Positions 59,230-64,000 of a stretch of DNA of 64,000 nucleotides are shown here, in pieces. Made by a program: the position numbers and the translations under genes. The notes beneath the pieces were generated by a model. That model was not told the DNA's origin, made no database searches, and saw only the letters and a program-made list of their open reading frames with translations. Position 1 is the first letter of the stretch. Each line of letters opens with the position of its first letter. The stretch comes from Pseudomonas frederiksbergensis (GTDB taxonomy: Bacteria; Pseudomonadota; Gammaproteobacteria; Pseudomonadales; Pseudomonadaceae): positions 124,001-188,000 of the forward strand of contig NZ_MOBP01000003.1 in assembly GCF_003732665.1 (NCBI RefSeq). Direction: 5' to 3'.

Positions 59230-60624
59230 ATGGCTGTCTACAACTACGACGTGGTGGTGCTGGGTTCCGGCCCGGCAGGAGAAGGCGCGGCAATGAACGC
59301 CGCCAAAGCAGGACGCAAGGTGGCGATGGTCGACAGCCGTCGCCAGGTCGGCGGCAACTGCACCCACCTGGGCACCATCCCGTCCAAGGCATTGCGTCAC
59401 TCGGTCCGGCAGATCATGCAGTTCAACACCAACCCGATGTTCCGGGCCATTGGTGAGCCGCGTTGGTTCTCGTTCCCGGACGTGCTGAAAAGCGCTGAAA
59501 AAGTCATTTCCAAACAAGTCGCTTCGCGCACCGGCTACTACGCCCGTAACCGCGTCGACGTGTTCTTCGGCACCGGCAGCTTCGCCGACGAGCAAACCAT
59601 CGAAGTGGTCTGCGCCAACGGCGTTGTCGAAAAACTGGTGGCCAAGCACATCATCATCGCCACCGGTTCGCGTCCCTATCGCCCGGCGGACATCGATTTC
59701 CATCACCCGCGTATCTACGATAGCGACACCATCCTCAGCCTCGGCCACACCCCGCGCAAACTGATTGTTTACGGCGCTGGCGTGATCGGTTGCGAGTACG
59801 CTTCGATCTTCAGTGGTCTGGGTGTGCTGGTTGAGCTGGTGGACAACCGTGGTCAGTTGCTGAGCTTCCTGGACTCGGAAATTTCCCAGGCCTTGAGCTA
59901 TCACTTCAGCAACAACAACATCACGGTTCGCCACAACGAAGACTACGACCGCGTCGAAGGCGTGGACAACGGGGTGATCCTGCACCTCAAGTCCGGCAAG
60001 AAGATCAAGGCCGATGCCTTGCTCTGGTGCAACGGTCGTACCGGCAACACCGACCAGTTGGGCCTGGAAAACATCGGCGTGAAGGTCAACAGCCGTGGCC
60101 AGATCGAAGTCGACGAAGCCTATCGCACCTGCGTGCCGAACATTTACGGTGCCGGTGACGTGATCGGTTGGCCGAGCCTGGCCAGTGCCGCCCACGACCA
60201 GGGTCGCTCGGCCGCTGGCAGCATCGTCGATAACAATAGCTGGCGCTTCGTGAATGACGTGCCGACCGGCATCTACACCATTCCGGAGATCAGCTCGATC
60301 GGCAAGAACGAGCAAGAGCTGACCCAGGCCAAAGTGCCGTACGAGGTGGGCAAGGCGTTCTTCAAGAGCATGGCGCGTGCACAGATCGCCGGCGAGCCCC
60401 AGGGCATGCTGAAGATCCTGTTCCACCGCGAAACCCTGGAAGTGCTGGGCGTTCACTGCTTCGGCTATCAGGCGTCGGAGATTGTTCACATCGGCCAGGC
60501 GATCATGAGCCAGCCGGGCGAACTGAACACCCTCAAGTACTTCGTCAACACCACGTTCAACTACCCGACCATGGCCGAAGCCTATCGGGTAGCGGCGTAC
60601 GATGGCCTCAACCGGCTTTTTTAA
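59230..60624 (+). CDS. sthA: Soluble pyridine nucleotide transhydrogenase SthA
   Basis: 464 residues. FAD flavoprotein balancing NADPH and NAD+. FAD site [19 protein letters not shown], the STH-type [17 protein letters not shown] in which the second redox Cys of the disulfide reductase family is replaced (Thr), NAD site [15 protein letters not shown], and C-terminal [18 protein letters not shown] 59230 follows GAGGAGTACGC. Single gene. Confidence 0.96.
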   Translation: MAVYNYDVVVLGSGPAGEGAAMNAAKAGRKVAMVDSRRQVGGNCTHLGTIPSKALRHSVRQIMQFNTNPMFRAIGEPRWFSFPDVLKSAEKVISKQVASRTGYYARNRVDVFFGTGSFADEQTIEVVCANGVVEKLVAKHIIIATGSRPYRPADIDFHHPRIYDSDTILSLGHTPRKLIVYGAGVIGCEYASIFSGLGVLVELVDNRGQLLSFLDSEISQALSYHFSNNNITVRHNEDYDRVEGVDNGVILHLKSGKKIKADALLWCNGRTGNTDQLGLENIGVKVNSRGQIEVDEAYRTCVPNIYGAGDVIGWPSLASAAHDQGRSAAGSIVDNNSWRFVNDVPTGIYTIPEISSIGKNEQELTQAKVPYEVGKAFFKSMARAQIAGEPQGMLKILFHRETLEVLGVHCFGYQASEIVHIGQAIMSQPGELNTLKYFVNTTFNYPTMAEAYRVAAYDGLNRLF

Positions 60625-60666
60625 GCGGCTCCGGCCGGTGGCCTGAGCCGGCCGGGGAGACCGATT

Positions 60667-61389
60667 TCAGCAATTCTCGAGGGTGGCAGTGGCCAAACCG
60701 GGAAAGTCTGTAATCAGGCTGTCAACGCCGAAGTCGGCGAGTCTGCGCATCAGCGCGGGCTCGTTGACTGTCCATACCGACACATGCAGCCCCTGACGCT
60801 GCGCCTTCTGCAGGCGTTCCGGCGTACATAGGGTCCAGTTCAGCGCCAGAATCTCACAGCCATAGCTTTGCGCGACCTTCAACGGGTCGAGCCAGGCGTA
60901 CTCGGCCACCAATCCGCGTGACACATCCGGCACCAGGTCCAGCGCGGCTTTCAGTACTTCGCGGGAGCTCGAGGTGATGGTCACCTTGTCCAGCAGGCCG
61001 TGGCGAACCGCCATTTCACGGATGGCCAGCACGGTGGTCGCGGCGCGGGTGCGTGAAGCGCTTTTGACTTCCAGTTGCCAGTGCTCGAAATCGCATTTCT
61101 CGAACAGTTCTTCCAGGGTCGGAATCGGGCACGGCTTGATCCAGCCCGGGCCGCCCTTGCGGGCGTCGTAGGTCACCAGGTCCTTGGCCGTATGCTCGAC
61201 TACTTTGCCGCGACGGTCGGTGGTGCGCTTGAGCGTCGGGTCGTGGATGACCATCAACTCACCGTCCATGGACAGGTGCAAATCCAGTTCGCAACGGCGC
61301 ACGCCGTGCTTGAGACATTCCTGAAAACTGGTCAGGGTATTTTCCGGTGCTTCGCCCTTGGCGCCGCGATGGCCGTAGATGAGGGTCAC
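60667..61389 (-). CDS. Glycerophosphodiester phosphodiesterase (cytoplasmic type)
   Basis: 240 residues, GDPD fold. Hydrolyses glycerophosphodiesters to glycerol-3-phosphate and an alcohol. Motifs YGHRGAKGEAPENTLTSF (His/Arg, Glu), ELDLHLSMDGELMVIHDPTLKRTT (metal and catalytic His) and VWTVNEP. No signal peptide, so cytoplasmic, as in UgpQ. The start is GTG 61389 with AAGGAAGAACC upstream; an ATG lacks in the family position. It follows the PilZ gene by 13 bases on the same strand. Confidence 0.92.
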   Translation of the reverse strand: MTLIYGHRGAKGEAPENTLTSFQECLKHGVRRCELDLHLSMDGELMVIHDPTLKRTTDRRGKVVEHTAKDLVTYDARKGGPGWIKPCPIPTLEELFEKCDFEHWQLEVKSASRTRAATTVLAIREMAVRHGLLDKVTITSSSREVLKAALDLVPDVSRGLVAEYAWLDPLKVAQSYGCEILALNWTLCTPERLQKAQRQGLHVSVWTVNEPALMRRLADFGVDSLITDFPGLATATLENC

Positions 61390-61402
61390 GGTTCTTCCTT
61401 AA

Positions 61403-61984
61403 TTAAATGCCTGATTCGTTTTGTTCGCGGGCCAGGCGTCGTTCCTGGGCCTGCTTTTGCAAGATGTAGCGGGCGAGCAATTGCCGTTGGGCGTCGGTGG
61501 GGTACTCGAACTCGGTGCCGACGTCATAGCCATCGCCCTTGCGGTCGCAGTGGGTGACTTTGGCCCGCAACAACAGGCCCAGCGCCTGCGGCATCAGCAC
61601 CAGTTTGACCGACAGGTGCGCGCCGACGGCAATCGGGGTCGGGTGCTGAAAGTCGATGCCGCCTTCGGAGATGATCACCGGTTGCGGCTCGCCGATCTGC
61701 CCCAGCACGGTCAGGGCGACCACCTGGCTGAGCAGGTCGATGCGTTTGTTCTGGGATTTCAAGAATGCCGCAATCGCCCGGTCGCGCTCACTGATCTGGC
61801 GCAACAGGTGCTGCGACTCGAATTCGCTCAGGTGCAGTTCGCTGAGCAAGTTGAAGAGTGGGGAAGCATCCTGCAACACTTCCTGGCCTGCGGCTTCGGG
61901 AGCGGACAGGAGCCGAATTTCCAGTGCGATCGCGTCTTCGATACGGTAGTATTCGCGGCGATCTTCTTCATCTAATGTCGACAT
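61403..61984 (-). CDS. PilZ-domain protein (c-di-GMP type)
   Basis: 193 residues. An N-terminal PilZ-N-like helical region (LSEFESQHLLRQISERDRAIAAF) is followed by a PilZ domain: EDRREYYRIEDAIALEI at the start (R-x3-R-like) and ISEGGIDFQHPTP (the DxSxxG position, here SEGGI) near residue 110. The classical binding motif appears only in part, so c-di-GMP binding is uncertain. ATG 61984. Precedes the phosphodiesterase gene in a two-gene unit and diverges from lolC. Confidence 0.85.
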   Translation of the reverse strand: MSTLDEEDRREYYRIEDAIALEIRLLSAPEAAGQEVLQDASPLFNLLSELHLSEFESQHLLRQISERDRAIAAFLKSQNKRIDLLSQVVALTVLGQIGEPQPVIISEGGIDFQHPTPIAVGAHLSVKLVLMPQALGLLLRAKVTHCDRKGDGYDVGTEFEYPTDAQRQLLARYILQKQAQERRLAREQNESGI

Positions 61985-62078
61985 GGCGAACCCATGGTAG
62001 CGGCGGTGGTCTGAGTGTAAAGCTGGTTATCGACCCCCGCCACAAGGACGTTCCTTTTCCCTCCGAACAAGCCCCGAC

Positions 62079-63329
62079 ATGTTCAGACCTCTCTTCGTAT
62101 TTATTGGCACGCGTTATACCCGTGCAAAGCGTCGCAATCATTTTGTGTCGTTCATTTCCCTGACTTCGATGATCGGGCTCGCCCTTGGCGTGGTCGTGAT
62201 GATCGTCGTGCTGTCGGTCATGAACGGCTTCGATCATGAGATGCGCACCCGCGTGCTGGGCATGGTGCCCCACGCGACCATCGAGTCCGGTGAACCCATC
62301 AGCGACTGGCAAAGCCTGGCCGCCAAGGTCAAGCGCAACCCGCAGGTGACGGCCGTTGCGCCGTTCACCCAGATGCAGGGTCTGCTGACCAACAACGGCA
62401 AGGTCTCCAAGGTGCTGCTCAATGGCATTGACCCGGCGCTGGAGCGTCAGGTCTCGATCATTGATAACTTCATGCAGCAGGGCAAGCTCGACGACCTGGC
62501 CCCCGGCAGCTTCGGCATCGTCATCGGCGACAGGGCGGCGGCCAAGCTCGGCGCGGCCATCGGCGACAAGCTGACCTTCGTCGCACCGGAAGTCACCGTG
62601 ACCCCGGCCGGGATGTTCCCGCGCATGAAACGCTTTACCGTGGTCGGCATCTTCCATGTCGGCGCCGGTGAGCTGGATGGCTACCTGGGCGTGACCAACC
62701 TGCAGGATCTGGCCAGGCTGCATCGCTGGAAGCCGGATCAGGTCCAGGGCATCCGCCTGAAGTTCGATGACCTGTTCCAGGCGCCACGCGTGGCGTGGAC
62801 CCTGGCCCAGCAACTCGGCGAAGACCATTACTACGCCCGCGACTGGACCCGCACCCACGGCAACCTGTATCAGGCGATCCGCATGGAAAAAGCCATGATC
62901 GGTCTGCTGTTGCTGCTGATCGTTGCCGTCGCGGCTTTCAACATCATCTCCACACTGGTGATGGTGGTGAATGACAAGAAGGGCGATATCGCGATCCTGC
63001 GCACCCTGGGCTCCACGCCGGGGCAGATCATGGCGATCTTCATGGTCCAGGGCACGGTCATTGGTGTGATCGGAACGCTGATCGGCGCCGTGGTCGGGAT
63101 CTTCGCCGCGCTGAACGTCAGCGCCGCGATCTCGGCGCTGGAAGGCCTGATCGGGCATAAATTCCTTAATGCCGACGTGTATTTCATTGATTACCTGCCA
63201 TCGCAAGTGCAGAGCCAGGACGTATTGATGGTCTGCGCCGCTGCGTTGGTACTGAGTTTCCTCGCCACCCTGTATCCAGCCTGGCGTGCCGCGCGCACCC
63301 AGCCTGCGGAGGCGCTACGTTATGAGTGA
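62079..63329 (+). CDS. lolC: Lipoprotein-releasing ABC transporter permease LolC/E
   Basis: 416 residues. Inner-membrane permease of the LolCDE machine that hands lipoproteins to LolA. One helix at residues ~25-50 ([21 protein letters not shown]), a MacB-like periplasmic domain (~50-270), three further helices, and the coupling region [20 protein letters not shown]. The stop overlaps the lolD start by eight bases, so translation is coupled. Whether it is LolC or an LolF/E form cannot be told from one gene; in pseudomonads lolC-D-E is the usual order. Confidence 0.93.
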   Translation: MFRPLFVFIGTRYTRAKRRNHFVSFISLTSMIGLALGVVVMIVVLSVMNGFDHEMRTRVLGMVPHATIESGEPISDWQSLAAKVKRNPQVTAVAPFTQMQGLLTNNGKVSKVLLNGIDPALERQVSIIDNFMQQGKLDDLAPGSFGIVIGDRAAAKLGAAIGDKLTFVAPEVTVTPAGMFPRMKRFTVVGIFHVGAGELDGYLGVTNLQDLARLHRWKPDQVQGIRLKFDDLFQAPRVAWTLAQQLGEDHYYARDWTRTHGNLYQAIRMEKAMIGLLLLLIVAVAAFNIISTLVMVVNDKKGDIAILRTLGSTPGQIMAIFMVQGTVIGVIGTLIGAVVGIFAALNVSAAISALEGLIGHKFLNADVYFIDYLPSQVQSQDVLMVCAAALVLSFLATLYPAWRAARTQPAEALRYE

Positions 63330-64000
63330 GTCGGGCATGAGTGAAAAAGCAATCTTGAGCTGCCGCAACCTGGGCAAATCCTACGAGGAAGGTCCGGAGT
63401 CGGTAGAAGTGTTGGCCGGTCTGCAACTGGAGTTGCATCCGGGTGAGCGCGTGGCGATTGTCGGCACCTCGGGTTCGGGCAAAAGTACCTTGCTCAACCT
63501 GCTGGGCGGTCTCGATACGCCAACCAAAGGCAGCGTCTGGCTCGATGGCGAAGAACTCTCGGCACTGAGCGAGAAGAAGCGTGGCCTGCTGCGTAACCGT
63601 TCCCTCGGGTTCGTGTACCAGTTCCACCACTTGCTGCCGGAATTCACCGCGCTGGAAAACGTGTGCATGCCGCTGCTGATCGGCAAGACCGCGATCCCGG
63701 AAGCACGTAAACGCGCCACCGCGTTGTTGGAACGGGTAGGGCTGGGCCATCGTCTGGAGCACAAGCCTTCGGAGCTGTCCGGTGGCGAACGTCAGCGTGT
63801 TGCCATCGCCCGTGCCCTGGTGAATAACCCAGGCCTGGTGATGCTCGATGAGCCGACCGGCAACCTCGACTCCCACACTGCCCAGGGCATTCAGGATTTG
63901 ATGCTGGAGCTCAGCACCTCGATGCGCACGGCGTTCCTGGTGGTGACTCACGATATGAACCTGGCTCGCCAGATGGATCGCGTCCTGCATTTGCAGGAAG
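63322..64000 (+). CDS. lolD: Lipoprotein-releasing ABC transporter ATPase LolD (C-terminus cut by window edge)
   Basis: 226 residues visible, about the full family length. Walker [12 protein letters not shown]-loop [11 protein letters not shown], the LolD motif following it, signature [10 protein letters not shown], Walker [15 protein letters not shown], and [11 protein letters not shown] 63322 overlaps lolC by eight bases and has GGAGG upstream; ATG 63337 (MSEKAIL) is also possible. The stop lies beyond the window. Confidence 0.95.
   Translation, partial: MSESGMSEKAILSCRNLGKSYEEGPESVEVLAGLQLELHPGERVAIVGTSGSGKSTLLNLLGGLDTPTKGSVWLDGEELSALSEKKRGLLRNRSLGFVYQFHHLLPEFTALENVCMPLLIGKTAIPEARKRATALLERVGLGHRLEHKPSELSGGERQRVAIARALVNNPGLVMLDEPTGNLDSHTAQGIQDLMLELSTSMRTAFLVVTHDMNLARQMDRVLHLQE

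Overview
The window is chromosomal DNA of a fluorescent Pseudomonas (P. fluorescens-type). The case rests on GC-rich coding, two complete tandem cbb3 oxidase operons followed by aer and acnA, a psrA/lexA/sulA/topA/fadAB block, sthA and lolCD, and abundant 'GAGCAAGCCCGCTCCCAC' REPIN repeats. From memory the gene order matches two stretches of P. aeruginosa PAO1 (around PA1549-PA1564 and, reversed, PA3020-PA2987); that match is recall, not a search.

Layout. 1-12.8 kb, mostly leftward: oxidase assembly genes ccoI (cut by the window edge), ccoH and ccoG, then ccoPQON-1 and ccoPQON-2. Between ccoG and ccoP1 sits an inserted block (about 3.4-5.8 kb): an AT-rich secreted metallophosphoesterase, a duplicated decayed scrap of the ccoP 3' end, and a PIN toxin/Phd antitoxin pair. 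12.8-20 kb: alpha/beta hydrolase, an unknown protein, the Aer-type energy-taxis receptor, a CPBP membrane protease and aconitase. 20-32 kb: rlmM, tusA, a MATE exporter, pdxB, an ABC exporter, slt, uup and a UspA protein. 32.6-39 kb: fadBA (fatty-acid beta-oxidation), a DUF1653 gene and topA. 39-44 kb: two small conserved genes, the lexA-sulA SOS operon divergent from psrA, then nagZ and an MTA/MTI phosphorylase. 44-50 kb: two tail-to-tail SNF2/SWIM helicase paralogs. 50-64 kb: a csiV-like gene and mfd, gap, an MHS-family transporter, apbE, sthA, a glycerophosphodiesterase, a PilZ protein, lolC and lolD (cut by the right edge).

Logic. The cco genes build the high-affinity terminal oxidase; a textbook Anr/FNR box precedes ccoN2 and only weaker versions precede ccoN1 and ccoG. 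That agrees with the known split between a constitutive and a low-oxygen oxidase. Two perfect CTG-N10-CAG boxes precede lexA-sulA. Two abutting perfect PsrA boxes overlap the psrA promoter. Ten REPINs of two sequence families lie between genes.

I see no CRISPR array, tRNA, rRNA, prophage or insertion sequence. I found no clearly new multi-gene system. The most unusual material is the insertion inside the cco cluster, the convergent SNF2/SWIM pair, the control region of gap, and an ApbE flavin transferase without its usual Nqr neighbours.
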